Positions 10,720 to 23,876 of a stretch of DNA of 35,205 nucleotides are shown piece after piece. The stretch is taken from contig WELB01000075.1 of assembly GCA_009602725.1 (NCBI GenBank), positions 119,955-155,159 of the forward strand, written 5' to 3'. The translations under genes and the position numbers were made by a program. The notes under the pieces were generated by a model, which saw nothing but the letters and a program-made list of their open reading frames with translations, was not told where the DNA came from and ran no database searches. Source of the DNA: Spirogloea muscicola. Lineage: Eukaryota > Streptophyta > Zygnematophyceae > Spirogloeales > Spirogloeaceae. Position 1 is the stretch's first letter. Every line of letters begins with the position of its first letter.

Positions 10720-12470
10720 CTGAGAAAGCCAGCGACTGCACAACGATGAAGCTAGAGGATGAAGAATGGAGTGTGTATTAAGTGATGGAGGTCCTGTGTG
10801 GCCAAGTACAAAGGCAAGCACCTTGACATGTGTATTTCACCTGCTGCTAAGCTGACCCGCTCAGTAACCACGACTCAGCACATAGAGGTAGCTAGCTGAT
10901 GCCCGAATACCGAAGAGAAGAAAGCGCGGCCAGATTGACCGAAGAGAGAATACGGGCAGAAGAAGTGGCTCTCTCAATCGGGGCAAGGGCTGTGAGGAAG
11001 CTGCTCTCCCAACGTGAGAGGCCAGCCCAGAAGAAAGCTCGAGGGGGCTAGGGAAAGCTAAAGCACTCGAGGAACAAGTAGCTCTGAAATACTCAGTCAC
11101 CTCGGTTGAGCAGCCACAGGTCGGAGAAACTGGTCTCCTGGTAACGGGTCCCCTGGCCAGGGCCAGAGGCTGCAGCTAAGGCACGACCGGCACGCAGATG
11201 CAGCACGCGTGCCATGGACCTCTGCAGCGTTTTCACAGCCCTTGCCCCCATCGGGAGAGCCACTTCTCTTCGTGGTGACGAATAGAGTTGACAAGGTCCA
11301 AAGGGAAATTTCCGTGTATAAGAAACAAATGTAGTCCAAATGGCCAAGTACAAAGGCAAGCACTTCTGGGGGCCAAAGCCCCCAGAAGAGCCACTTTCCT
11401 CACTTTGTAAAGGTAAACATACGAGAACACAACTGAAGGTGGACTCTACTGCCCACGACTGAGCACATACACATCTGCCAGACTAATCTGGCAGAGCATC
11501 TTCTCATGAACATGGTAAACACAAGGAGAAAGTGCTCGCCCGTAGAGAATAAAGAGTGGCAAAGCCAGCCCATAAAGAGTGGACAATATCTCAAAGCCAA
11601 AAAAGAAGAAGATGCCGAAAAATGGACTACACTACAAAGCAGACAAGACAATGCAGATGCAAATTCGGGTGGATGCTCAGTATTTACGAGTAAGCAAAAG
11701 CAAATCAGAATAACTCGAAGCAGGAAAAGCGGCACGCTGCACAAGGAGAGATATCGTGTATTTGTAACAAACGAAGGCCAAATGGTTAAGTACAAAGGCA
11801 AGCACATCCAAAGACCTATGTAACCTACTCAGATTGACCCGCTCAGTAACCACGGGTCAAAACATGAAGGTCGCTAATCGTGGTCTGAATACTTGATGTC
11901 AGATACGAAGCCCTTCTACCACCAACTAGAGCTCGTCCAGCTTTCCGGTGCAAGGCATTCGCCTGAGCACGCCGCAAACAGGTCAAAACTCGGTATCGCA
12001 AGACAGATATGCAGCTGGCAAGCCCATCTCAGCCGGAAACACATCTGCACGACGTGTGTAGCCTAGATTGGCAATGTTTTGAAGGAGGGTGTGGAAACGA
12101 GGACCCAGACAGCCAAAGATGTCGATTGCCGCTGGCAGGAGCTGATCGCATTGTGGGTAATCGGAAAAGTGCAGCAACTTTCTTTGTTCTGCAGCGCCCA
12201 CTGCGTGACCAGCGATGTGTGTTGATGCTGGACCTTTTCACGCCTCCGTAACAACGTCGACCAGGGCCCGTGGTCCACCTGCACAAGAGAAGAGCTCGCC
12301 CATAGAGAGGAAGCGCGGCCAGATTGACTGGTGGCTCATAGAGAAGAGGGGCTGGCAAAGCCAACCCAAAAAGAATGGACAATGCACAAGGGACTCTCGA
12401 AGAGGAAGCGCTCGCCCATAGAGAAGAGCCCTCGAGAGTGCCGCAGCTCGTGGGGCCCGCTGCTGCCACG
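10720..12470 (-). mobile_element. Cluster of retroelement 3'-end fragments, minus orientation
   Basis: Reading on the minus strand, at least three element termini are seen: SDLHVLTRGY with stop at 11843-11845, SDLWLLNRGD with stop at 11093-11095, and SYLYVLSRGY with stop at 10861-10863. Degenerate copies end at 11677 (SDLLLLTRKY) and 11446 (DVYVLSRGQ). The best-preserved stretch, about 11843-12290, continues upstream through LPAAYLS, FGCLGPRFHTLLQNIANL, HFSDYPQCDQLLPAAIDI and ALVDVV, shared with the long copy at 30.7-32.3 kb but broken by frameshifts. Upstream of that, 12290-12470 repeats the GGGCTGGC/GGGCGAGC modules. All copies are dead. The island separates two divergent genes. Confidence 0.75.
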
Positions 12471-12954
12471 CGGCGCCACGTCGGGCGCCCGCGGTTATCG
12501 TGGTCATCACGACAGGGTAGTGGTAAGTAACCGGCCGGCCTCCCTGGCCCTTAGCGACGGACTCCGCCCTCCTCCGAGCTGCGGCTCGGCAGCAGCAGCG
12601 CGCGGGGGCTCGGGGTCCCACGCCAGCAGCGCTCGCTCGCAGCACCAGAGCGCCTCCCGCGCTCGTTGGCCGCGGCTCAATAGAGCGGCGACCGCTCTAT
12701 TGAGGGCACGCCTGGGCACAGCTTGCCATATGCCAAGCTTGCGTGCGCATGGGGAGGCCTGCAGCTGCAGCAAGAGCCCTCCATGAGTTGTTCTGCCGCC
12801 CTCTCCCGAGGGTAGAAGGCAAAGGGGCTGGAGACGGCAGCTGCAGCTCTTTTCACAGCCAGCGGGCCCGCACTTGGATTTCTTCCTGCTCCTCCTCACT
12901 GCATCCCAAGGCAGCAAGACAATCGAGGGTTAGTGGAGAAAGCTGAAGCCAGAG
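12471..12954. other. GC-rich 5' flank of NPC1
   Basis: This stretch lies between the retroelement island and the NPC1 start codon. Open frames on both strands are composition-driven and show no recognisable domain. It contains a short palindrome-like GAGCGGCGACCGCTC around 12683-12697. It probably holds the NPC1 promoter and 5' leader. Confidence 0.4.
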
Positions 12955-15900
12955 ATGGCTTTCCGCGATTGCGCGGAGAGACTCTGGCATTGGTATGCGG
13001 TGAGAATTTTCACCCCCTTGCAGGTGGTAGATTTACTGGTAGCAGCTGTTGCACCTGCTAGGCATCACCAGTGATCCCCTAGCCACGAGGACGTCCATGT
13101 AGACCAAGAATCCGCACTATCAGAGGTATCTCTTCTGCATTAGTAACGTCGTGGTGGCCCTGGGCGAGAACGTCATGAAGCAGGAGCTGGTCTCACCTGT
13201 GGCAGGTTGCAATTGCAAGTGCACTCCTCCTCAGTGTGGGAAGCTGTGCAACCCCTAACAGGGACATCATGTAAGAGTTATGCTCACCTCAAAAGTAATG
13301 ATCCAGCCAAATTTGAGCAAAGACAGCAGAGTTTCACCTCTGCAAGTGAGCAAGATGGGCACCCGGAAGATCAGTGTACTGAGTCAACACTGACTGAATA
13401 TGTAGCTGTGAATGACCATGCGGTCATTGAGAAGTTGACAACCTTTGCTATACAAATCGTTCTTGCTGAGCTGCAGTTTGCCTCATGAGGCTACCCATGG
13501 AGCACCTCACAGGCGTGGGCACTGTGCAATGTATGGGATCTGCGGGAAACGGGAGGATGGGAAAGTCCTCAATTGTCCCAGATACACCCCTGCGAAGGAG
13601 GTGAACCTCATATGATGAAGATGTTGCAGGTGTTTGCGGCACCTACAGTTCAAGAAGCTGAGTCTTTCCACACTGATGATTTGGTGCAGCCAAGCAGTAC
13701 GCTGTCACGCAAAGTCCAGAGTCTGTGCCCTGCTATGACAGGCAATATCTGCTGCGACAGTGAGCAATTGATGTACTCCGTGACCAAGTCAAGCAGGTGC
13801 AGCACCCGAGCAAGTCCGTGTGCTTGACAGACCTGCTCATTTGACTTCTATACCCGTGCTTCAGAGTTTCGCAGATCATGTTTCAACGACATGGGATTGA
13901 TCCTTATACTTAAGCCCAGCCCAAAGCTCCCTGTAATACTCTTAAGCTCTTACATGAGACTCTGTACCTAAGCCACTCTATCAATCTCCAGACTATGGAT
14001 ACCTGACTACTCAAGCTGATGCGTACAGTATTGACCTATGTTGCAGGCTGTGCCATTCTTGACAGGCTGCCCAGCATGCCTTCGCAACTTCCTCAATTTC
14101 TTCTGTCAGCTGTCATGCTCTCCAGATCAAAGTCTCTTTGTCAATGTTACCTCCATCTCTTAGGTGCCCCTCTGACTTGTAGTCACTTCCAGGCTCTTGT
14201 AGCCTCACTTATGTATACTATTTGCTGCCCTGACCTCAGACTAATAGGCTGTTCTTGTGAAGTTCAACCATTCGCTTCATGGGGATATGATACTTTTCCA
14301 GATTGACAGCCTTGTCGTCTGTCTCGACATCCTATGCTTGCACAAGGCGCCAAGCACAAATGATACCAGCGTGAGTGCCCTGGACTTCTATGTGGACCAA
14401 GACTATGGGGAGCGATTCTACAACTCATGTGCTGATGTGAAGTTTGCTGCTATGAATACAAGAGCCATGGATTTCATTGGTGGAGGAGCTCAGAATTATA
14501 AAGGTGTAGGCTTCACCTACAAGCTGCTTCATGACTGTTCCACTGGAGAATACGATGTAGCTAGAATTAGCCCTCCCTTATCCCTCCTTCAGAATAGTCA
14601 ATCGCATTGCAATAGAAGCATATATCTCCTTAATGGCAGTCTCGCAACCCCTTGGGTCCAGGTACGGTTAGTGCTCACCGACTTGGCTGACTTTATTGCA
14701 GATTGGTTCGCATTTATGGGCCAGCTGGCGCCTCTCTACAATCCAGGCTCTCCGTACAAGATAGGCTTTCCAGATCAAAGCTCGGAGGTGGAGTATGAGC
14801 TCATTAAGCCTCTCTACCTACCTGCTCATGCGTGCTCCGACACCTCGCTACTGTGCTCCTGCGGGGACTGTCCATCATCACCAGGGTGCAAGAAACCTTT
14901 ACCACCCCCAACGAATGCGTCTGGAGGCTGCAAACTGAAGATCGGGGGCACGGCTGTAAGTATAGCATGATGCAGATTATGCTGGTCTCTGGCTTTTCAA
15001 AGTCATGCATTGCATCTCTCACACAAGTGCTGGGTCGTTTCCATGCGCCTTGGGTAACTTAAGCTCAAAACAATGGCATCGAGCATCTGAGACTTCTGCT
15101 ATTCTTTGGCGCAGGTTGCATGTCTTGACTTTGGGTGGGCGCTCACTTGCGCCATATTTCTGGCCTTTGTCCTGTCCATATTCAGCGGGAATGAATTTTC
15201 AACTCAGTCTCAAGGACAGATTAAGTCTCAGAAGGTTGAGACTGCCAGGCATGCCCCTGAGGAGCCTCTTCTAGAAGCAGCAGCAAAGGCGGCTGATAAC
15301 GCCCAGGAGAAAGTAAGGCGTCAGCTTCCATCTCAACGTGCTCCCAAGTCAGTCAAAGGACTATTTGCAAGGTCATGCCTTAAGGATCACTTAGTTGCAC
15401 TTATGTAAGGACTTGGCAAAGCTGCATGCTCTGCAAGCATTCACAAGTAGCAAATCTACAAGTGGGTGGACGTCGCACGTGTGTCGGAAAGCAGGTGACT
15501 CAAGCTTCATCCCCGTCCGGTGATGACGAAGGACCAGTCCTCGAGCAACGACTACGCTCTTGGTTCAGGTCAGCCTCTGCGCAGCTGACTCACACCTCGT
15601 CGTGACTCATCCTTGACCCATCCTCTGTCAGCACTTTTATGTACAAAGTACTGAGCAGTCTTGCCTAGTATGTGTGTACTTTACTTACGATGCCTAACTG
15701 CTGAGCAGTGGTAGACTCTGCATAGCAGTGACAAGGCAATCTTACTGTATTCTGATAGATGGCAGGGTGTGTGGATTGCCCACCACCCGTGGCATGTACT
15801 GCTTACTTCCCTGTTACTTTCCATCATCCTGATGGCTGGTCTTCTCAACTTCCACGTAGAAACACGACCTGATAAGGTGAAGACAGCATTCAGTTCTTCT

Positions 15901-18900
15901 TCATACATATATAGCTTGCCCCTGTATGCGCAAGCCCTCACAATGCTTACAACCGGTACTTATCAGTGATTGCATGCTGAGGTCGTCTTTCGTCTTCTTA
16001 CAGTGAAGGTGCACTTGGGCCATGCAGTTATGGGTTAGTCAAGGAAGTCAAGCAGCCGAGGACAAGGCCTTTTTCGACCAACACCTGGGCCCCTTCTATC
16101 GCATCGAGCAGGTTGGCAAGGCTGTCTCTGACCTTGGATGAAGAGTTGCTCTACTATCAACCGAATTGCAAGCCACTTGACCAGTTGTGACTATGTTGTC
16201 ATATTGTAATGTTGCACAAAGCTGCAATGTCACAAATCAATCTGCAAATATGTGGCCCTCAGTTAATATTCTCCACGACACGTGACAACGGTGAGAAGCA
16301 AGGACCAAGCATCATCACTGAGAGGAACCTGAAGTTCATGTTTGATGTCCAATCCAAGGTCAGTCTGTGCCTTTGCAGGCTGAGTGAAGAGATAGGTGAT
16401 GCTCAAAATATGCATGTCTCGTCAATGCAGCTTGTTTCACTCCTACTTTTAGTCATTACTATGGGAGGAGTTGCACAAAGAGCTAGTGACACACCCACAT
16501 TCACTCAGCCCCTTAGGCTCCTGTCCGTCCGCTACTAGCTAAGTGCAGTACTTTGGGCTCTGCAGATTGACAAGCTGAGAGCAAATTCTTCAGAACAGAC
16601 CGTCTCCCTTGAGGACATATGCTTCAAGCCCTTGGGACCAACATGCGCAACTCAATCCATATTTCAGGTCCCAATACAACCCTCAGTACTCCTGAGCTAT
16701 TACTTTTTCTAGAATAGGACCAAACAACGGCAAGCATAGCCTCATGCATTCTAAAGCCACTGTGTGGTATCTGTCTAGGTCATTGCAGCTACTGTGTCAA
16801 AGACTTGCTGCATTCATTGCAGGCAACATCAGGTCTATATTGGGGCTTTCATTGCTGTGCAGTACTGGAAAATGGACAAAGACCTGTTAGACGATCTAGG
16901 GGGAATAGATCATGCCACGTTCTGCTTTCAGGTATTATCGGAGCTTGTGGTACTTCATATAGATGAATCTTGTTATACAGTGACTGTACTTACCGGTCAG
17001 AGATTGCATAGCAGTCTCTTTAAGTGGTATGCTCATATTTATGCCATGCTTCAGGTGGTCTAGCAACAGCTCAGGTTGGTACACCATGCAAGCTAGTGGG
17101 GGTTGATTTCAGAGGCCATACTTACTGCTGCTGGTGGCTTGTCATGGTGACAGCATTTCTCCTCTTCCGAGGCCTGCCTAAGTGCTTTCCAAGCTCCAAT
17201 TGAGCCCAGACTTGTACTTGGTGGTTTTGAAGACAATGCTTATGACCAGGTGCACAAAGTCTGCTCTCTTCAGTGATCAAGGGCTATAGTTGCATATCTC
17301 AGCGTTGCTATCCCCTTTATCAGCAGGCAGAGAGCTGGACTATTTCTGGTGTCAGCCAGTCCTTTCATCTTGGTCACCCTTGATAGAAGCGTTATTCTTG
17401 ACTGTCCTTGACTACTTGTGTGGTACTAGGCAACAGCATTTATCGTCACATACCTTGTGAGAAATTACGTCCAGGATGATTCAGATGGTCACGGTGATCC
17501 CAATGTTGCCGCAGAAGCTTGGGAAAAGGCCTTCATCAGCCTAGCACAGGTACACCATTGAGTGTGACGAGGTTTCTCATACTCAAGTGTAAATTGTTTC
17601 TTGGTGTCCTATTCATAGAACGTCATTGAGCTACTTGACACTTGCGACAGACATCACAATACCTTCAGCTTATAAGTAATGGAACGGCAAACATTATCAT
17701 CAGGAACTCACGCTGTTGGCTTGTGTGGCAGAGTACTGCTCAACTGGTTGCCTGTCTCTCACATTTACCTTTACCCTCCTTCCTTTGCTCTCCACCCAGA
17801 CTGAGCTGGTGGAGATGGCTGCCAGTCAGAATCTCACTCTTGCATATTCATCTGAGAGTTCTGTGGAAGACGAACTGAAGAGAGAGAGCTCTGCAGATGT
17901 TCTGACCATATTGGTAATGTCATTCCACGCTGGCAAACTCATGGCCGTGATATCTACTGGGCATGCTGGATTAGTCCCCTTGTGTCTGATTGTCCTGATT
18001 GCTATTCACGCAACTCTGTATCCAAACATTGCTATGTGTTTTAGCGTAGACAATTGGAAGGTGTTGCTTGAGACCTCACTCCTGCTCATCATATCTATCT
18101 ACAGATAAGCTACCTTGCCATGTTCGCTTACATCGCCCTGACCCTCGGAGGCAAACGATTGGCAGCTCCATCTTATGTCTCTTCCAGAGTGAGTAATGCA
18201 GCCCTTTCCCGTGGTTTGTAAGAAACCTGCGCAGCTCACAAACAGCGCCTGCCTGCCTCATTCTCAGTCAATCATGCTGGCAGTCATGGGCTGCACATCA
18301 ATTTCCTGCATTGTCCATCTGCAGACAGCACCGGGAGCAGACATGGTGGTCGTGCTTAGCTGTGCACTGTCAAAGACAGCTCTGCTCACAAGAGCATGGC
18401 TTGCTTTCAGGTACTTCTGGGGCTGGCGGGAGTGATACTTGTTCTCGTGTTAGTGCTGGCAGCAGTTGGACTCTGCAGTGCCCTAGGAGTCAAGTCGACT
18501 CTCATTGTTGTTGAAGTCATTCCTTTCCTCGTGCTAGCAGTACGTATAGATCCTTTTCCTACCAGCGTGCAGACATGCAGCAGGAGGGCTTGCTTTACAG
18601 TCCAACTTGGAGGGTCAGTTGAAGTGTTGGAGCAGGTGAAGCTTTCGCTTCTTCAAAGTATAGCTGCTACTGAGAGGTCGGGTACTGCACGTTTGGTATT
18701 TGTTGCCCATGTTGTTTCTGGCTGTAACACAAAATGGCAGGTCGGAGTAGACAACATGTGCATACTGGCTCACACCCTGGACAGACAAGAGGACCTCATC
18801 CCTCTGGAGGAAAGAGTTGGCATGGCTTTGTCAGAGGCAGGGCTCTCGATAAGCCTTGCAAGCTTATGTGAGGTGGTTGCGTTCACGGTTGCTATAGCTG

Positions 18901-21900
18901 TTCCCATGCCAGCCTGCCGGGTATTTGCACTCTTTGCAGGTTCGTTGTGACAAACCTTTTCGTTTGAGCTGCATGACAGTTGCTACTTGTCATCATTGAT
19001 CATACCAATGAAGCTCATGATGTACTGTAATACCAATTTGAGAGTGTGTGTGGCTCCTTCATATGTTTTTGTCAACAGCAATATAATTAAACAAGTTGCT
19101 GTCAACATGTGCAAGCCATTGCTGTGGCTTTGAATTACCTTCTTCAAGTCACGGCTTTTGTTGCACTGCTTTCGCTGGACTTCAAGCGGTCAGAAGCTGG
19201 TCGAGTGGACTGCTTACCCTGGGTCAGCAGCCATCATGAAGATACACCTGACACAGGTGCATGGTGGCAGTAGTACGTGTAGAAATGTCCAACTGGTGAA
19301 GTGGCTTTTGTTTTTCTGCTGATCAGGCATTTTCTAGATACATACACTTATAGTGTAAGTCTTTATGGCTGTAGACATAGTGTACTTGATCCTCTCGGTC
19401 TCAGGTATATACCTTGCTTCTGAGCTGAGCATCTTGTTGGCTCCAGAGTCTGCTATGAGAAGTGCAGATGGCAGGAGCTTACTAGCTAAGTACATGCAGG
19501 TCCGCTGATGACATCCATCACATGACTTGCACAGAACTTAGTAGGCATTGCTGGACGTGCTCGCTGTCAATCGGATGGGCAGCTGCCCACTGTGTGTAGT
19601 GTAATATATACCAACTGACACTTTCATAGAACTACAAATATTGCCATATTGGGTGGTGTCCATGATACTCACTCGTGGACCTTGATTCAGGATGTGCATG
19701 CTCCAGGTTTGGCTACTCCAGCAATCAAAGCTGCGGTGCTTGCCATATTTGGCTGCATGCTTCTGGCCAGCATGGTATGCACAAACACTCCAAGAGTTGT
19801 AGGGCAGCGTAAGCAGAAATGTCACTGAAAAATGCGCACTATCAGCACAGGCTATGTCTGCTTGCAGCCCTTTGTCAAGCACTGGCTTTCATGTCTGACT
19901 GCTTCACAGTGATAGTATCTACCAACCTGAGCGACTTTCTTCTGTCTGGCCCAGGGACTGGCATCTCGCTTGTCTCCAGGTTTAGATCAGAGCGTGGCTT
20001 TGCCTCGAGACTCCTACTTGCAGGTAAGGTAGACCTGTATTAATGGGCTGCAAGTGAAATAGTACTGACACACTTTGCCAAGGGCCATGACACCAGCACC
20101 AATGTTTTCGAGGTTCTTTGGTCACTATCAGGGCTATTTCTCCAACATCACGTCCTACCTCAGAGTTGGCCCGCCATTGTTCTTTGTGGTGAAGAACTTC
20201 AACTACAGGTGAATCTAGTGCCTTGCCAGCACTGTAGCTGACTTGTACTGCTAGTTGTTAAAGAGACGCAGTGGTATCTAAGTGCTCAATCTCAAGTCCA
20301 CCCACTGTCAAAGATTCCACCAGCAGATGCACTGTCACATGCATCTTGCCCTACTGCATCAGTAGCTCATTAGGCTCTAAGCCTTGGCAAATGTGCAGTG
20401 AGACCAGCAGACACACAAACAAGATCTGCTCCATTGGCGGCTGTGACCCAGACTCCCTGTTGAACGAGGTCTCGAGGGCGGCTATGAGCCCGGCCACGTC
20501 CGTCATAGCCACACCGGCAGCCAGTTGGCTCGACGACTTCCTGTCTTGGACCTCGCCTCTCGCTTTCGGCTGCTGCCGCAGATTCCCCTCTGGCTCTTAC
20601 TGCCCTGCTGATGACCAGGTTATTGACTGTGACTGCTCTCAGTTGTTTACAGATTCGGGTGGATGTTGACTTGCACTCTCTTGTGACTGGTCAATTTGCA
20701 AAGCTGTATACTAGTCAGTCTGTTGACAAGTTCCCATGCGTGCGTCTTTCTGCCAGCCTCCTTGCTGCCCTGAGGGCTCATATGACTGCACGCAGTACAG
20801 ATCTTGTGAGAACTGCACATCGGTACCACAATCGCTCCCACTCACCCCCTTCCCAGCATAGATACCAACTTTGAAGCTCCAAATAAATGCCACAGTGGAG
20901 GCAAGCTTCTATATGCGTGCTAACGTAGAAAGGGCTTGGAGGCGAAGGCGTAGAGATTCTATGTCTGTGCTCCTAACAAGCTCCCTCATGAGATGTAGTC
21001 ACTTGGCACGCAAAGAGCATAGCTTCATCCTGCAGCACAGCTCCTTCATCAAATGGTTGTGAGAGTAGAGGAGAATGGTCACGAACGTAACCCGTGCCTG
21101 GCATCATGTGAAGGAATGACCTGCCTGAAGAGGTTGATTGGCAGTGTTTCTTGCCTGGGGACTTGGAGGAAGGGAGGCCGTCCCTGCATCAGTTCCGAGA
21201 GAAGCTCCCATGGTTCTTGGAGGCACTTCCCTCAGCCGACTGCGCCAAGGGCGGACATGGAGCATACAGTCACAGTCTGGACCTGACTGGTGAGAGCCAA
21301 CATACTTATCACTCCCACGACAAGTTGAGTTGCTGGACGTCATTCGAAGCGTATCTGGCTGTCTGCTTCAGCACACTCTGATAACGGGCCTATGGCGACT
21401 TTCTCCTTGTACCACCAAATTTCCACTGACACTGGGTTGCTTCTTTCCCAGATTTTGAGTCTGGCATCATCATGGCGTCTGAATTCAGATCATACCACAC
21501 AGCTCTTCGCAAGCAGGTAGCACAACCTTGTCACGCAGTATCTCTCCCGCCTTGAGCAGGTGGCCTTAGCCGTTTCTTTGCACGTTCAGTACCTGCTGAA
21601 ACAGCTATGAGAGCACCCATGCCTGATATCTAGATGGCATGGCGTCATTTGACCTCCTGCTCTGGGTTACTTGCGCAGAGTGACTTTATCAATGCACTAC
21701 GTGCGTCAAAGGCTTTCACGGCCAGGATGTCCGATGCTCTTGAGGTGCTTGACATCACGCGTGACCTTTGAGATTGTCAAGCAAGCAGAAATTTATGACT
21801 GCAAGAGTAGAGCATCAGACGATCGATGCTAAGTTGCAATTGCGTGTGCAGATGCCCATATCTGCCTACTCTGTATTCCACATCTTCTTTGAGCAGTACT

Positions 21901-23876
21901 TGACCATCGAGCGGGAGACCTTTCTGGCTCTTTTCCTGGCCACAGGTATACAGATCCTTCGATAATGTCTTTCAAGTCTGATTAATAGATAAGGACATTA
22001 ATTCAATATAGAAATGGTACAAAGGCCTTCTTTGGAGTTCCTTGTCTTGATGAGCATAATTCTGAGCAATCGGACCGAACACTTTCTCAAGTAGTCAAGC
22101 CCCTCAAATGTACTGTGCTGAAAAGCACGATTCTGGATCTTCTGCAGGAGCAATATTTCTGGTTTGCTGGATCTTCACAGCAAGGTCTCAAATTTCATGT
22201 CAATGTCCTTTGAAGATATTGACTTCTCACAGAGCTCCCCTCTCGTCATATTAACTGGATGCATCCTTACCAGGCGTAACAGACCTCTTGTCACTGCATG
22301 GTCCCTGGGTGCAGTCTCTGGATGTCTTTGACAATCCTTGGCATCCTGGCTATGATCTCCATCAATATGATGGTATGCATAGTATACGTAGTCAGTAGAG
22401 GCCAAGCTAGCAGTTTCTCAGATTTCTGCACCACTCAGAAACCTGAAGTTGCATAATCCCTGGCCTGTACGGGCGTCACCCAAGATGCACATGCTTTGCA
22501 GTGTACGCATTTCTGTAATCTTGAGTTGAGCTGATTAATTTAGCAGCAGTTGCAGTACCCATGCACAGTGACTACGCATCTGTTGAAAGCACAGGCATCT
22601 GCGCCAAAAGATGGAGGAGGTACTCCACGTGCTGCTCTCATTTTGGTTATTTGGTTGGGCTGCAGGGAGTAATGACTCTGTGGAACATTCAGTTGAACGC
22701 TGTATCCCTGGTCAACCTAGTAATGGCAATGGGGATTGCGGTGGAGTTTTGCGTTCATCTGACCCACTCTTTCACAGTAAGTCGATTTAACACTGATTCC
22801 ATGGTTCTTGCCTCCCTCTTATATAGTATTGCACCTGTCCTGACCAATGGCATCTGCCTGTGGTCCTGAGACCTGTGCCTACACTGAAGCCCCCTGTCTG
22901 TAATTGGAGCACATACAGGTCAGCACAGGAAGTCGGAATGAACGCGCAAGAGCAGCTTTGGGGAGCATAGGGGCCTCCGTCTTCAGGTGGTTCCATCTAC
23001 CCACACTATTTGTCTTGCGCAGACTGCGTGGCCAAGAGCTATCACTTGCTGGTCGTCCAATGGATGCATGCATCATGCACGAATGGACAGTGTGGAAACA
23101 CTGATTGTGCTTATTGTTGGGCATTGGCAGTGGTATCACACTGACCAAGTTTGTGGGCGTCTGCGTCTTGAGCTTCTCCAAAACTGCCATATTTGAGGTC
23201 TGTAAACGTTGCTCCACAGCATCTTTTACGGAGCTACCAGTCAAGATGCACTGGCCCGTAATATTTCCCAGTTCACCAATACTGCCTAGGGCTCAGGGCT
23301 CAGTTTGCCTAACCTACACAGCTTTTGAGAAATTTTCGCCTGGTTTGCTGAGGACTAGCATGCTCCACACTCCTGCATGAAGTTTGAGTCAACCATGTGT
23401 TGCTGCTCAGCTACTAACTTGGGCAAAACTCTGTGGTCGAATCACAATATCCCATCCTCAGCGACAGCATGCAACATTGCTCTCACCCTGCTCACTGATG
23501 CATGCGCCGCCCACAGGTCTACTATTTCCGCATGTATCTTGCCTTGGTCATTCTTGGGATGCTGCACGGCCTTATTTTCCTCCCGGTCAGTACTTTCAGG
23601 AACCTTGACTGATTTTACACATGTTTTAGTTACTCCTCTTGGCTCTTCCATCTTCGGGCTTCTGAGACGCTCGGCCGTGCCCAACATGACTTAAGCTAGC
23701 TCTACAGAGTTGTTGGGTCAGTCTAAGCATCAGGTTATCTGCAGGGATGAACAGTATGCAAATAGAAAGTGATTCTTGTGATGGCTGGCCCTCTTGAGTG
23801 CCAGGTCTTGCTCAGCTTGTGCGGCCCTCCAGCACGTGTGCGTCGTGATGTGGCACTGCCAGAGCCTGGGCCATGA
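12955..23876 (+). CDS. NPC1: NPC1-type intracellular sterol transporter, 37 exons
   Basis: Exons run 12955-12999, 13206-13270, 13513-13600, 13690-13796, 14047-14163, 14347-14503, 14702-14955, 15115-15371 and 15759-15876. Then 16028-16111, 16263-16358, 16566-16667, 16863-16931, 17154-17249, 17430-17549, 17800-17913, 18105-18188, 18411-18539, 18741-18939 and 19116-19256. Then 19447-19499, 19691-19774, 19955-20023, 20132-20208, 20399-20618, 20757-20822, 21145-21289, 21452-21516, 21679-21744 and 21852-21945. Last are 22148-22184, 22315-22372, 22666-22776, 22919-22986, 23131-23197, 23517-23585 and 23805-23876. The product is about 1287 residues. In order: signal peptide (to about 32), Cys-rich sterol-binding domain, first membrane helix (about 285), middle lumenal domain, sterol-sensing domain (about 630-800), the LPRDSYL loop (about 880), Cys-rich lumenal domain, and a C-terminal membrane bundle (about 1105-1270). 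Family members move cholesterol-like sterols out of late endosomes or vacuoles. Two lesions stand out: one base is missing near 13768-13770, and a TAG sits at 14161-14163. Exon joins elsewhere keep phase. No C-terminal di-leucine signal is seen. Confidence 0.93.
13765..13772 (+). other. Single-base frameshift inside NPC1 exon 4
   Basis: Exon 4 reads CCDSEQL in one frame up to 13770 and DVLRDQVKQ in the next frame from 13770. Both halves are family-like, and the second joins exon 5 ([12 protein letters not shown]) in phase. The exon is 107 nt where 108 is needed. One base, probably a G, is missing. Confidence 0.85.
14161..14163 (+). other. In-frame TAG as last codon of NPC1 exon 5
   Basis: The exon ends FVNVTSIS followed by TAG and then a GTGCCC donor. 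A CAG here would give both an open codon and a consensus donor, so a C-to-T change or sequence error is the simplest reading. An alternative donor at GTTACC (14145) would avoid the stop but drop the conserved VTSIS. Confidence 0.7.

Noticed and set aside
12331-12917. Plus- and minus-strand frames ahead of NPC1
   Set aside because: They run through retroelement modules and GC-rich leader sequence without a recognisable protein.
14161-14163. TAG read as glutamine (alternative genetic code)
   Set aside because: A TAG at 1924-1926 ends the phenylalanine hydroxylase where the family ends, and no other gene here has an in-frame TAG. A point error is simpler.
15313-15371. Ending NPC1 exon 8 at the first GTAAGG donor (15313)
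   Set aside because: The longer exon ending at 15371 keeps an open frame and gives the phase required by the next exon, joining VKGLFAR to [10 protein letters not shown].
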